From assembly GCA_016718825.1 (NCBI GenBank), contig JADKCL010000003.1, positions 296,011-360,010 on the forward strand: 64,000 bases of DNA, given 5' to 3'. Below, piece after piece: positions 51,808-61,598 of the stretch. Origin of the DNA: Bacteroidota bacterium (GTDB lineage: Bacteria; Bacteroidota; Bacteroidia; J057; JADKCL01). The translations under genes were made by a program, and so were the position numbers. Below the pieces are notes generated by a model. It had not been told where the DNA came from and did no database searches. It saw only the letters and a list, made by a program, of their open reading frames with translations. Numbering within the stretch: position 1 is the stretch's first letter; every line of letters starts with the position of its first letter.

Positions 51808-53017
51808 GTGGATTGCCTGCATTTGCTTGGCCATTTTGGGAACTTATCCACAGACCATCTCCAGTCAGACCTCCGCGCGACTTGACTCACTTTATTCACT
51901 GCAGCGCAAGCTCGACAAGGAGATTTCCTTGCTCACGCATGCCCGCGACAGCGCCCGCAGCCGCAAGGAAAGCAGTCAGGCAGAATTGAGGCTCATCAAC
52001 CAACAAGTCGGTCTGCGGGAGCAATTGCTCGCAGGTCTTCAAGGGCAAATGGGCGAATTGGACAATCAGATTTATGCCACCACCGCGGTCATCGCCTCCC
52101 TTGAGCAGGACATCCAACTCATCAAAACCCAGTTTGGCAAGCTGATGGTGGTGACCTACAAGGCCTTCCAAAAGCGCAACACGAGCTTTTACCTGATGAG
52201 TTCGAGTTCGTTGTCACAAGGCTACCACCGGATGCAGTACTTTCAGGCGATTCAACGCATGCAGACTTCGCAGATGCGGCTATTGAAGCGTACCAAAGCG
52301 TTTCTTTCGCAGAAATACATTTTGCTTGCCCAACAGAAAGTAGACAAGGAAAAGGTCGTGATGACCGAACAAATGGAGCAAAGCAAGCTTGTGGCGCTCA
52401 AGGTGGAGCAAAAAGCCGTGTTTGACAAGCTGAAGCAAGACGAAGCCAAGATCGCACGGGAATTGCAGCAAAGCCAAAATGAGCGGGCGAAGCTCGCAGA
52501 TGAAATCAAAAAGGAGCTGGAGCGCATTCGGAAGGCGAAAAATGACAAGATCAAAACCGCGAAAAAGGAGGAGATTGACGTCATTAACAAGCTCAACAAG
52601 GATTTTGCGAGCAACAAAGGCAAGTTTCCCTGGCCGATTCCGATGCCAAACGCATCCATTTCCCGTCACTTTGGACGGCAAACCTTGCCCGGTTCCAACA
52701 CTGAAATTGACGTGCAGGGAATCGACCTCACGACGGTGCCGGCACAAAACGTGCGTGCCATCTTTGGAGGACTTGTGGAGTCAGTGATGAGCATACCGGG
52801 ACAAGGGAAAATGGTGATCATCAGCCACGGTACCTACTATACAGTTTACGCCAACCTGAGTACGATCAACGTCAAAGCCCAGGACAAAGTGCTGGAATTG
52901 GGCAATATCGGAGCGGCACGCACGGATCCGGCAACCGGCGAGACGAAGCTCTACTTCCAGATGAATCAGGACAAGATCTCCTTGGATCCCGAGCTTTGGT
53001 TGGTGAAAAAAGGCTGA
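51692..53017 (+). CDS. EnvC-like coiled-coil protein with degenerate LytM (M23) domain
   Basis: As drawn, 441 residues. A hydrophobic export segment ('NRKWIACICLAILGTYPQTI', about 38-57) is followed by a long coiled coil (about 60-300; 'RLDSLYSLQRKLDKEISLLT'), then a LytM fold (about 315-440). The zinc/catalytic residues are missing: the HxxxD position reads 'TEIDVQGIDL' and HLHFE reads 'KLYFQM'. Such proteins activate amidases rather than cut peptidoglycan, as EnvC does. The true start is unclear: the ATG at 51692 lies 116 bases inside the DUF4292 gene, and a TTG near 51734 is another choice. Because no ATG precedes the signal peptide more closely, a small frame error cannot be excluded. Confidence 0.88.
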   Translation: MNFITQELRLTRKKLTSDSGSHRPTKSSPATRWFRSNRKWIACICLAILGTYPQTISSQTSARLDSLYSLQRKLDKEISLLTHARDSARSRKESSQAELRLINQQVGLREQLLAGLQGQMGELDNQIYATTAVIASLEQDIQLIKTQFGKLMVVTYKAFQKRNTSFYLMSSSSLSQGYHRMQYFQAIQRMQTSQMRLLKRTKAFLSQKYILLAQQKVDKEKVVMTEQMEQSKLVALKVEQKAVFDKLKQDEAKIARELQQSQNERAKLADEIKKELERIRKAKNDKIKTAKKEEIDVINKLNKDFASNKGKFPWPIPMPNASISRHFGRQTLPGSNTEIDVQGIDLTTVPAQNVRAIFGGLVESVMSIPGQGKMVIISHGTYYTVYANLSTINVKAQDKVLELGNIGAARTDPATGETKLYFQMNQDKISLDPELWLVKKG

Positions 53018-53064
53018 GAATGATCAGCTTGATTTTGATTCCACTAGAATTCTATTTTTTTCCG

Positions 53065-53072
53065 TAGCTTTG
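53065..53072 (+). promoter_or_regulatory. -7-like element before tatA
   Basis: TAGCTTTG matches TAnnTTTG, 26 bases before the tatA ATG. A TTTG lies 27 bases upstream of it, which is too far for the consensus, so the promoter is tentative. Confidence 0.4.
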
Positions 53073-53097
53073 CATTGTCTTAATAATCACGAAGAAT

Positions 53098-53316
53098 ATG
53101 GCATCTCAACTGATACTTTTTCTGGGAGGCTTGGGCACGACCGAGTTGATCTTGATCTTGCTCGTAGTGCTGTTGTTGTTTGGCGCCAAGAAAATCCCTG
53201 ATTTGGCACGTGGCATGGGCCGCGGCATCCGCGAATTCAAAGACGCTTCACGCGAAATCAAGCGCGAAATCGAGTCAGAACCTGCCGACCCCACAAAGGC
53301 GCGCAAGGCTGAATAA
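53098..53316 (+). CDS. tatA: Twin-arginine translocase subunit TatA/E
   Basis: A 72-residue protein with one N-terminal membrane helix ('TTELILILLVVLLLFGAKKI'), the conserved FG at the end of the helix, the amphipathic helix 'PDLARGMGRGIREFKDASRE' and a charged tail. It forms the pore of the Tat system for folded proteins. No tatC gene is in this window. A strong hairpin (53361-53400) follows. Confidence 0.94.
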   Translation: MASQLILFLGGLGTTELILILLVVLLLFGAKKIPDLARGMGRGIREFKDASREIKREIESEPADPTKARKAE

Positions 53317-53360
53317 ATTCCGACAGTGGTCGGAAGGGAATTGCCTTGGCAAAGCCCATG

Positions 53361-53410
53361 CGCCTTTCAGGATTCCGTTTTGACGGAAGGCTGAAAGGCG
53401 TTTTATTTTG
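53361..53410 (+). terminator. Intrinsic terminator after tatA
   Basis: CGCCTTTCAG and CTGAAAGGCG form a perfect 10-bp stem, with an inner CCGT/ACGG stem in the loop, followed by TTTTATTTTG. Confidence 0.85.
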
Positions 53411-53539
53411 TTCACTTTTGACGACAATCAGTGAACCATAGGGCATAAATCAGTTCCCTAAACTCCTGAAAAGTTGCGAGTTTTGTAGCACTTTTCACAC
53501 CTTTGTAATGATACGGAATTTGGAATATTATTTCTTTGT

Positions 53540-55165
53540 ATGAAAAAACTGTTCATGCTTTTCATGCTGGCAACAGCGCCTGTGATCGGAGTCTTTGCAC
53601 AAAATGCATTGGGACCCCTCACATCCTCCAATGAAATCCTATGGCAGCTCGATAGCCTCATCCCTGCTTACCACCATCCAACCGTCAACGTCGCCAAATA
53701 CAGCCGCGACAGCCTCAACATTCGCAAGTTTTCACAGGACTCCCTCCCTGCCTATAGCAGTGATATCGTTGCCCAACGGCTGAAAGAAATCGGCTCTCCG
53801 CTCCCACTTGCCTACAACGAAGACGTTCAGGCATTCATCAACCTTTACACACTTCAACGCCGTGGCCAAGTGGAACGCATGTTGGGACTTGCCCACGTAT
53901 ACCTTCCGATTTTTGAAGAAGAATTGGATCGGGCAGGCATGCCTATGGAATTGAAATACCTGCCGGTCGTCGAGAGTGCGTTGAACCCGCATGCTCGCTC
54001 CCGCGTGGGCGCCACCGGCCTTTGGCAGTTTATGCTTGGAACCGGTAAAATGTATGATTTGGACGTCACAAGCTATGTCGACGAACGGCGTGACCCATTC
54101 AAGAGCACTGCCGCGGCCATCAAATACCTTGGCAACATGTACAAGACCTACAATGATTGGCTTCTTGTCGTAGCAGCCTACAATTGCGGGCCCGGCAACG
54201 TCAACAAAGCCATCGCAAGGTCAGGTGGAAAAAGGACATTCTGGGAAATCCAGGAGTTCCTCCCCAAAGAAACACGCAGTTACGTCCCTGCTTTGATTGC
54301 CGCCACATACGTATTTAACTACTCCCACGAGCACAACCTTTTCCCGCGAATGATCGACTTTTCCTTCAATCAGGATACTGTGCACATCACGCGGCAATTG
54401 ATGAGCCTCAAGCACTTTGCAGACATCACCCATACTGATTTTTTTGTGCTCAAGGACTTGAATCCGGAGCTCAAAACGGACTTCATCCCCTACTCTCCCG
54501 AACCTTATGTGCTGCGGGTTCCCATGAAAACCGGTCAGTTTTTTGCCAGTTTCCGGGATTCGATCATGTTATTGGCAACCAAGCTGAATTTGGATTCGGC
54601 CAAGGTGGTCTATACCGATACGAAGCTAAGCCCGCTCACCAACAAGCCTTATGAGGCAGAATTGTCTGAGCACCCGACCTATGCGACAAGTGCAGCAGCG
54701 ACCGCAACGGGTACGGATGGCAAAAAAGTAGTTTACCACAAGGTACGCAAGGGCGAAGTTGTCGGTCAGATTGCAGCCAAATACCATGTCTCGGCCAAGG
54801 ACCTCGCGAAGTGGAACGGCTTGCGCAATTATGCGATCAAGGCAGGACAAAATTTGAAGGTTTATGTAAAAGGATCTCCCAACTCCGGCGTCTCGACGCC
54901 CAAGGTAGAGCCTGAGCCTCAGATTGCTGCCAAAATTGCAGAGCCGGCCAAGGCGGAGCCTGCAAAAGTCGAACCGGTCAAAGCGGAACCTAAAAAGGTC
55001 ATTGCCGAGGCAGATCCTGCGGCAAAGTATCATGTGGTCAAGTATGGGGATACCCTTTGGCAAATTGCAAGTGCCTACGATGGATTGACCGTGGAAAAGC
55101 TCAAATCATTGAACGATCTCAATGGAAACAGCCTTGCCATCGGTCAAAAACTCCGTGTAGAGTAA
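53540..55165 (+). CDS. mltD: Membrane-bound lytic murein transglycosylase D-like, with two LysM domains
   Basis: A 541-residue exported enzyme. The signal peptide ends near 'VFAQ'. A leader region is followed by the SLT domain (about 120-285) with the catalytic glutamate in 'KYLPVVESALNPHARSRVGA' (E145), 'GLWQFMLGTGKMYDLDVTSY', 'AYNCGPGNVNKAI' and 'TRSYVPALIAATYVFNY'. Two LysM domains lie near 395-440 ('KVRKGEVVGQIAAKYHVSAK') and 497-541 ('VVKYGDTLWQIASAYDGLTV'), linked by a Pro/Ala/Lys/Glu repeat ('PAKAEPAKVEPVKAEPKKV'). It cleaves glycan strands to 1,6-anhydro-muropeptides. There is no lipobox. Confidence 0.94.
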   Translation: MKKLFMLFMLATAPVIGVFAQNALGPLTSSNEILWQLDSLIPAYHHPTVNVAKYSRDSLNIRKFSQDSLPAYSSDIVAQRLKEIGSPLPLAYNEDVQAFINLYTLQRRGQVERMLGLAHVYLPIFEEELDRAGMPMELKYLPVVESALNPHARSRVGATGLWQFMLGTGKMYDLDVTSYVDERRDPFKSTAAAIKYLGNMYKTYNDWLLVVAAYNCGPGNVNKAIARSGGKRTFWEIQEFLPKETRSYVPALIAATYVFNYSHEHNLFPRMIDFSFNQDTVHITRQLMSLKHFADITHTDFFVLKDLNPELKTDFIPYSPEPYVLRVPMKTGQFFASFRDSIMLLATKLNLDSAKVVYTDTKLSPLTNKPYEAELSEHPTYATSAAATATGTDGKKVVYHKVRKGEVVGQIAAKYHVSAKDLAKWNGLRNYAIKAGQNLKVYVKGSPNSGVSTPKVEPEPQIAAKIAEPAKAEPAKVEPVKAEPKKVIAEADPAAKYHVVKYGDTLWQIASAYDGLTVEKLKSLNDLNGNSLAIGQKLRVE

Positions 55166-55422
55166 TTTCGTCGCATCCACCGTTGACCGTTCCGTTTCCT
55201 CAAGGCAACATTTTCGAATAGGATTTTCGGCGGCTTTGACCCGTTGCACGTTTGTGTTGGCAGTTGCAGTTGCATTTGCCATACCCCTTTCGGTTGCCAC
55301 TATTCGATCTTGACCCGAAAGCTCACAGCAAATCTTCCCATCGGCATTGTTTCCAACGTTTTGGGACGATTCTCACCGGGAAACCTCCGATTCCTGCCTG
55401 TTCCGATCGCAAAAAAACAGGC

Positions 55423-56583
55423 TTAAGCGCCCATCAGCTCTTGAATTTCTTTGTCCTTCATGCTTGGGAATTTGGATGCCACCAAAAATTGCATCCGTTC
55501 CATGTAGGTCTTTTCAACCGCATCGGTGTTGGGAAATTTGGGTGACGCGACGATTTTCCGGCTGAAGAGTGGCCCATCGTTGGGTCCTTTGCGCTGCACA
55601 AGCACGTCGGCATTGTAGAGCTGGAATACGAATTTGTTCACGACGATCCCCTGCAAACTCGTGACCTTTTTGGCGATGTCGATGATCTCGGGCAAAGTCA
55701 AGCCTTCAATCAATTGCGGGGAAGTCATGATGGCATTGATCATTTCACGCCGTTGTTTGCTTTGCTTCACAAACTTCATTCCTTTGGTGAGGAATTCGGA
55801 AGCCAAAGCCTTGGCGGACTTTTTGTCGTGCTTTTTACTGAGTTCCTTGAGGAAGACAACATCCACGCCTCGCTCCTTGGAGCGCTCGATTCTTTCAATG
55901 AATGTGCCCACAAGCGAGCGCGCAAACTGCGAAAAGGATTGAAAGCCGAGCTGCCTTTCAGAAAAGGAAGGATCGAGTTTGAGCAGGTCTTGCTTGAGAT
56001 TGGTCATGAAAATCGGTTCCTCGGTGTTGTGTACGGCCAACAAGCGACGGAACAACTCCTCGACGTCGTACTCCTCACCTTCGTTGGAAGCAGCATCGGC
56101 ATCGCCCGTAAAGAGTTCATTGAGGGAGACAAATTCAGTGCAGTTTTTCTTGAGCAAATTGCCGACAAACTGCCCAAAGCCAGCAACGATGACATCGCGT
56201 CCCTTGGATTTTACAGCCTGCACGATCGGAATAAAATCCGTGTCCTGACTTCCCAAGATGACCGTTTGGAGATGCGGATGGAGGGCCAAATCATCCAAAA
56301 TGGCGATGGTAATGCGAATGTCTGCCCAGCTTTTCCCTTGTACCGTGGTTTCAGGAAGGTGGATCAATTCGAAGCCTTGCTCCAACAAAACCCGTTGATA
56401 CTGCCTGAACAGTGGGTAATTCCAGTTGGCGTATGCCTTTTTAATGGCAATGGTTCCCTTGTTGCTCGCGTAGTCCACGATCGGCTCGATTTGCAGCGGC
56501 ATTTCCTCTTTGGGATACACCTGCTCGGAGGAAATTGCCAGATTTTCAAAATCCAGATAGATGGCTACACAATCTTTGGTCAT
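55423..56583 (-). CDS. NYN-domain protein with OST-HTH/LOTUS-like module
   Basis: A 386-residue cytoplasmic protein. The NYN (PIN-like nuclease) domain is at about 1-155, with acidic residues in 'VAIYLDFENLAISSE' (D11, E13), 'IRITIAILDDLALHP' and 'TVILGSQDTDFIPIVQAVKS'. A LOTUS/OST-HTH-like module follows (about 167-225: 'YDVEELFRRLLAVHNTEEPI', 'LGFQSFSQFARSL'). The C-terminal part is charged and helical with a second winged-helix-like stretch (about 290-345). The predicted action is RNA cleavage or RNA binding; the target is unknown. It starts 88 bases downstream of the tamB stop on the same strand. Confidence 0.87.
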   Translation of the reverse strand: MTKDCVAIYLDFENLAISSEQVYPKEEMPLQIEPIVDYASNKGTIAIKKAYANWNYPLFRQYQRVLLEQGFELIHLPETTVQGKSWADIRITIAILDDLALHPHLQTVILGSQDTDFIPIVQAVKSKGRDVIVAGFGQFVGNLLKKNCTEFVSLNELFTGDADAASNEGEEYDVEELFRRLLAVHNTEEPIFMTNLKQDLLKLDPSFSERQLGFQSFSQFARSLVGTFIERIERSKERGVDVVFLKELSKKHDKKSAKALASEFLTKGMKFVKQSKQRREMINAIMTSPQLIEGLTLPEIIDIAKKVTSLQGIVVNKFVFQLYNADVLVQRKGPNDGPLFSRKIVASPKFPNTDAVEKTYMERMQFLVASKFPSMKDKEIQELMGA

Positions 56584-56671
56584 GAATCAATTTCGATTTT
56601 TGGTGGGCAAATGTGGTGAATTTATCGGTTTGTTTTCATGATTGCCGGGATCAAATGGGCTTTGGCCCTGC

Positions 56672-59600
56672 TCATCCGCCCTTAATTTCAACACCTTCTT
56701 CCTTGCGCATCGCCTTCCTGGTTTCAAAAAACTCCTTGAGACGGTCAAAGTCCTTCTTATAAAACAAGCCCGTGCCACGGGTGATGTTGTTGGCATTGGT
56801 GATGCTTGCATCTTCGCGGTTGAAGATCTCCATCACCAACTGCCCGGCATTGGGATCCAAATTGCCTGTGGTATCGACCTTGGGCAATACCTTGATCAAT
56901 ACGGTCAAGTCCCCGATACTCAGGTTTCCGGAGTTGTTTCCGATCAAGGTACCGTTGCGTTCCACAGTCACACGGTCATTGAACAGGCTGGCGGTGAGCG
57001 CCAACTGCACATCCTGAAAATCGTTGGACAATACCTCAACCCCGAGTTTGGGATCACTGAAAGTTTGTGATAGCCAGTGATTGACCTGATTGGAGACCAG
57101 TTCAGAAAGGCTACCCGTAACATTTGCGCCTGAATTGGAAGCTGTTGCAGAGGTGGATGTGCTTGCAAATCGCCTGAACAAGAGCAAGCTTACCACCTGC
57201 TTGTTCAATTCCTGCTGATCGTATTGAATACCTTGGAAGAAAGTCGCCAAGCCAAAAACATCCTGCTCAGACATTTCCAATCGCAATTCGAGTGCAATCT
57301 CGGGCGTCATCAGCGAACCCTTCATGTGCATCACAATTTCAACGGGAACACGATTTCCGCTGCCACTGTTGCCGAGGATCGCACTCATGTCTGCATTGAC
57401 TTTGTAAACGGCCTCGAGGTCGACCAATGCATCAAACGGATCACCATTCCAGACGATTCTGCCCCCTTTGTTGACCGAAAATTTCTTGTTCAGGACATTC
57501 TCCATGGTAAAATGGTAATCACCCCGATCGACGATATAGGCTCCAAACATGTTGAATTCGCCATCCTCATCGACCTTCACGATGATATTTCCGTCTCCGC
57601 GTGCCTCGATGACGTCGCCGACAAATTCATCAAAAATCAGTCTTACGCGGGCATTGCTGCGGGCATTGACATTCAAAGTCATGCTCAAACCGCCAAAATC
57701 TGCTTTTTTCTCTTTGTGCAGGGTATCGCCTTTCTGAATGAAATTCACGAAGTCAAGCCTGTTGGCACTCGTATAACTCGAAATCGGAATGTCCAGCCAA
57801 GAATTGTTGCCGGTATTGACCCAGGCATCGATATGGGGAGCTGAGGCTTTTCCCGTGACTTTGGCAGAGTCGCCGTCAATGACGATGTGCCCGTAAAAGA
57901 CATCGTTGTCTTCTTTGCGCGTATCCATAAAGAGCAGATTGTCGACATTGTCCAGGCGAATGTCAAGCTTTGCCCCGTTGGGATCGTTGTAAAGCACACT
58001 TCCATTCAATTCGGCAGATCCGCCCAAAGTGTCATGGAGCATGATCCTCGAAATGTTTACCCGTTGATTGTCAAACTTCAACTGATTGTCACCGATTCTG
58101 AAAACATTGTTGAGATAGTCAACTTTGAAGGATGAATTGGTGAATCTTGCAATGCCGTCAAGCTCAGGTTTTTTCAAAGTTCCCCTGACCTTGAAGTTGT
58201 CAACGGCGATTTTTCCTTCCATCTCGCTCAAAATACCTTCGACAAACGGTCCAATCCAGGAAAGTTGGAAGGTCGAGGAATCTGCATCAAAGTGAATGGA
58301 GTCATTTTTCATGTTGTACCAACCATGAACAATGGCCGAATCCTGCCGCCATTTCCCCAACTCCACGCGCAAGGAAGCATAGTCATTCCCACGTAGATCA
58401 GGCCAACCACCTTTGAAGCGGATTCCGATGCTGTCGACCAGCTGATAGCGAAAATTGACCACCTCCCCACTTCCAAAAATTGCAGGTTGGCCTTTGAGCA
58501 AATTGCGCGCACCGATGGTGGCCCACTTGACCCTTCCGTCAATATCCTGCTGATTTTCAAGAACTTCCAGTACGTTTCGAATGCTGAGATTTCGAATGTC
58601 GATGTTCATCATGTCCAATCGATCCGTCGAGATCACGCCGCCAAAGGAAATCTCCTGCCCTTCTGACATCAGTTTCAGACCGCGTAAATGGTAGCGGGAA
58701 ATCACAGAATCCGTGTTCAGCTTGGCGAGACTTGGCGGCTTCTCGTAAAGGTGCACGATGGAGTTGCCTTGGGCGAAGGTCCAGGGTTTCCCGCGAATGG
58801 TCAGTTTGGATTCGTCGGCATGAATCTGCGTTTTGATTTCCCCACCTGGAAAGAAATTGGTGCTTCCACTGATGACATAGGCGCTACCTGTCTCCGGCTG
58901 TGAGGCACGCATGAAGTAGTCGACTTGATTGGCATCGGCGGAAGGTTCAATGGTCAAATTGGAGAAATGCAGGTTTTCGCTCAATGAAAGCGTCTTCACT
59001 TGCACGAAACCGTTGCCCAAGAAGTGATTTTCGCCGCCGTCTTTCATGATGGAGATGTACACGGAATCCTGATCCAGGCTGTAGGCCGCGTAACCAATCG
59101 AATCAGAATGCATCTTGATCTCCAAATCATCGATGCTGCCATGTTCAAAGCGTGCCGCAACCATGGTGCCGGGTTCCAGATACAATGGAACCTGGAAAAA
59201 CGCCAGGGCATGGTTGATTTCTGCCTTTGTGCGAATCGTATCCGTGAACTGAAAATCAACGGAATCTTGCACTTTGGCTTCATAGTAGGCCAAAGTCAAG
59301 GAGTCATTGTTTTTGAGAAACAACCTGGCTTCGGTTGCCAAGTTGCCGATGATTTTAGCCGCTTGGTCATAGCGGAACCTTCCCAAAAGGTCCATATCGG
59401 CCATGGAACTGCGCAATTTGATCGAATGGTGTTTGTTTTCGTCCAACTTGGAAGTGATGACCGCATTTTTGAGTTCGAGGGAGTCCTCGCTGTCTTTTCT
59501 CGTAAGTGCGGCCTGCAGAAATCGAAGTTTACCTGTATAGTCTTCGATGTTTTTGCCGTCAAGATTCAAATTGATGATGGCGCTGAAAAAAACGGAATCC

Positions 59601-61495
59601 GAAGGCAGGATGCCGTATTGGGCCAAATCCAGGTGTTTGATGTCACCCACCACGAAAAAATGCTGTGAAGAATCGGGTAAGTCAAGGTCCACGACGACGG
59701 ATGCAGCACCATGGGCATCGACGACATCCACACCGCCCGTGATTTTGTAGCCGCGCAACTTCAGATCGCTGGTAAATATCTTCTCGATCCGATACCCCTC
59801 CAGGTCGGAGTCTTGAATCGTGCCGTCGATGTTGGCATTCATCGTTCCCCAAGAGGTTCCCGAGCCATCGATGCGCCCTTCAAAGTTGAAATCGTTGGAA
59901 GCGACAGGTAAATCTGCTCCCAAAGCATCAAAATTCAAGTGCTGCGTGCTGATCCAGCCATCATAGGTAATTTGTCTGACTTTGGGTGGAAGCTGCAAAT
60001 GGAGGTTGGAGTTGACATTGCCAAATGCGGAAGTCATTTCGGCATTGACCACAAAGTCATTGATTCCGCCCAGAAATTTGCCGTCAATCCCGCAGGTTCC
60101 AAATTTGGACAACCAAGGCGGCAGATTCATCTCAGGCATCAAGTGTTTCAGCTCATCAAACCGGAATTTGCTGTTTTTGAACTTAATATCCATGAAAATC
60201 AAGTCGCCCTTGGTATAGTCGGTGATGCGGGCATCGACCAGCAGATGCGTTTGCTCCATGTACCGTACCTCCAGTTTCTGGGTTTTGAGCTGTGTCAAAG
60301 TTCCTACCACATTGCCGCGCAAAGCGACAACGCCGCGAAGCGGAATTTCTGAATCCGGCAAAAATCGTTGCAACTCCTCAAACGACAGTATGCCCTGCTC
60401 AATGCCGAGGCCAAACTTCAAATCGTCGGAATGGGTGAAATCCGTCAGGGCCAACGTGGTACGCAATCGTGTTTTTTCCAGAAGCCCGACAAACAACGAA
60501 TCCGAAAAAATACCATTCATGTCGCCCCAAACCAATCCTTGCACCTGCATCGGCTCCGCCATCGGTAATGGCTTGGGCAAAAGCTTGTTGAGGGTTCTGA
60601 AATCAAACGTGGAAGGGCGGAACTGCACCGTAAAAACCGGATGAAATGCATCAGGAAGGCTGTCAGGCCGGATGTCATCCAATCCCGCATCCAAGTCAAG
60701 ATGGGTGCGCCCTACCTTCAGGCGTGCACCATCGATGCAGATATTCAATTTGGAGGGTGCTTCCGGCCGCAGTTGGATGAGATAGCCAGTGGAGAATTCG
60801 CTCACCGATTGTTGGGAGCGCACCTCGGAGACGCTAAACCGCTCGATATGCCCAAACATTTTCAGCCCAGGCTCCAACTGATAGCTCAATTCAGAATGAA
60901 TATCCTTGAAATGCAGGTTGGAGAAATTCATCGGTGTGGAAATGGCCAGGATCGAATCGCTTTTTGTGCTGTCGATCATGGAAAATTCGCCGCCTTTCAA
61001 ATTGACAGAGGGAAATTCAAGCCGGAGTTTCAATGGCTTGGAAGGCGTGGTGTCTTCGCTAGCCGAATTGAGGCAGTTGTAATTCCAGATCGAATCACGT
61101 CGGCTGCGATAGAGATGCGCCGTGGGCTGCAGCAATTGCACGTCACTCACCTTGATCGACTGTACATCTTTGGGGTGCAAAATGAAATCGAGGAGTGAAA
61201 AGCTGCCGAATCCGACTTTCAAGCGTTTGACAGCAAACATGTCTTGATGCTGTGCATCCCTCATTTTCAGGTCGGTAAGGACCGCGTAGGCCGGCAAGTC
61301 GATGTCGACCGTGCCAATCTCGATCTGCACCCCCAAAGCATCGGAAATGGCATTTTCAAGAATTGGAACGAGCTGGTTTTGTGCCCATTCCGACCGCAAA
61401 GCCCACAGTGCGAGCAATACGAGCAAGCTTAAGCTCACGACGATGGCCCGCAATGTGCGGAATGTGGTGCGAAGTATTCTTTTCAAATCATACAA
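56672..61495 (-). CDS. tamB: Translocation/assembly module TamB (AsmA-superfamily bridge protein)
   Basis: A 1607-residue protein with an N-terminal membrane anchor ('RAIVVSLSLLVLLALWALRS'), the AsmA-like start 'LENAISDALGVQIEIGTVDI', a long beta-taco body of repeated strands, and a C-terminal DUF490/TamB domain (about 1230-1560: 'GDGNIIVKVDEDGEFNMFGA', 'DRGDYHFTMENVLNKKFSVN', 'VPVEIVMHMKGSLMTPEI'). It spans the periplasm and moves lipids or helps assemble outer-membrane proteins. No in-frame ATG exists at the 5' end; the frame begins with TTG at 61495, or TTG at 61486. A TATCTTTG promoter-like element overlaps the first possible start (61493-61500), so the later TTG codons are worth considering. 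Confidence 0.93.
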   Translation of the reverse strand: MYDLKRILRTTFRTLRAIVVSLSLLVLLALWALRSEWAQNQLVPILENAISDALGVQIEIGTVDIDLPAYAVLTDLKMRDAQHQDMFAVKRLKVGFGSFSLLDFILHPKDVQSIKVSDVQLLQPTAHLYRSRRDSIWNYNCLNSASEDTTPSKPLKLRLEFPSVNLKGGEFSMIDSTKSDSILAISTPMNFSNLHFKDIHSELSYQLEPGLKMFGHIERFSVSEVRSQQSVSEFSTGYLIQLRPEAPSKLNICIDGARLKVGRTHLDLDAGLDDIRPDSLPDAFHPVFTVQFRPSTFDFRTLNKLLPKPLPMAEPMQVQGLVWGDMNGIFSDSLFVGLLEKTRLRTTLALTDFTHSDDLKFGLGIEQGILSFEELQRFLPDSEIPLRGVVALRGNVVGTLTQLKTQKLEVRYMEQTHLLVDARITDYTKGDLIFMDIKFKNSKFRFDELKHLMPEMNLPPWLSKFGTCGIDGKFLGGINDFVVNAEMTSAFGNVNSNLHLQLPPKVRQITYDGWISTQHLNFDALGADLPVASNDFNFEGRIDGSGTSWGTMNANIDGTIQDSDLEGYRIEKIFTSDLKLRGYKITGGVDVVDAHGAASVVVDLDLPDSSQHFFVVGDIKHLDLAQYGILPSDSVFFSAIINLNLDGKNIEDYTGKLRFLQAALTRKDSEDSLELKNAVITSKLDENKHHSIKLRSSMADMDLLGRFRYDQAAKIIGNLATEARLFLKNNDSLTLAYYEAKVQDSVDFQFTDTIRTKAEINHALAFFQVPLYLEPGTMVAARFEHGSIDDLEIKMHSDSIGYAAYSLDQDSVYISIMKDGGENHFLGNGFVQVKTLSLSENLHFSNLTIEPSADANQVDYFMRASQPETGSAYVISGSTNFFPGGEIKTQIHADESKLTIRGKPWTFAQGNSIVHLYEKPPSLAKLNTDSVISRYHLRGLKLMSEGQEISFGGVISTDRLDMMNIDIRNLSIRNVLEVLENQQDIDGRVKWATIGARNLLKGQPAIFGSGEVVNFRYQLVDSIGIRFKGGWPDLRGNDYASLRVELGKWRQDSAIVHGWYNMKNDSIHFDADSSTFQLSWIGPFVEGILSEMEGKIAVDNFKVRGTLKKPELDGIARFTNSSFKVDYLNNVFRIGDNQLKFDNQRVNISRIMLHDTLGGSAELNGSVLYNDPNGAKLDIRLDNVDNLLFMDTRKEDNDVFYGHIVIDGDSAKVTGKASAPHIDAWVNTGNNSWLDIPISSYTSANRLDFVNFIQKGDTLHKEKKADFGGLSMTLNVNARSNARVRLIFDEFVGDVIEARGDGNIIVKVDEDGEFNMFGAYIVDRGDYHFTMENVLNKKFSVNKGGRIVWNGDPFDALVDLEAVYKVNADMSAILGNSGSGNRVPVEIVMHMKGSLMTPEIALELRLEMSEQDVFGLATFFQGIQYDQQELNKQVVSLLLFRRFASTSTSATASNSGANVTGSLSELVSNQVNHWLSQTFSDPKLGVEVLSNDFQDVQLALTASLFNDRVTVERNGTLIGNNSGNLSIGDLTVLIKVLPKVDTTGNLDPNAGQLVMEIFNREDASITNANNITRGTGLFYKKDFDRLKEFFETRKAMRKEEGVEIKGG

Positions 61496-61598
61496 AGATA
61501 CGATTTGAGCGCGGAGATTGAATATTAACGCATGGAGGATTCAACAATTAAACCTCCTGATAGAAAAAGCGTGGTTGATGAAAACGCTTTTCTAGTGG

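Noticed and set aside
55166..55422. Small open frames between mltD and the NYN gene
   Set aside because: The frames are short, lack start signals and give no protein-like sequence; the region seems to be plain intergenic DNA.
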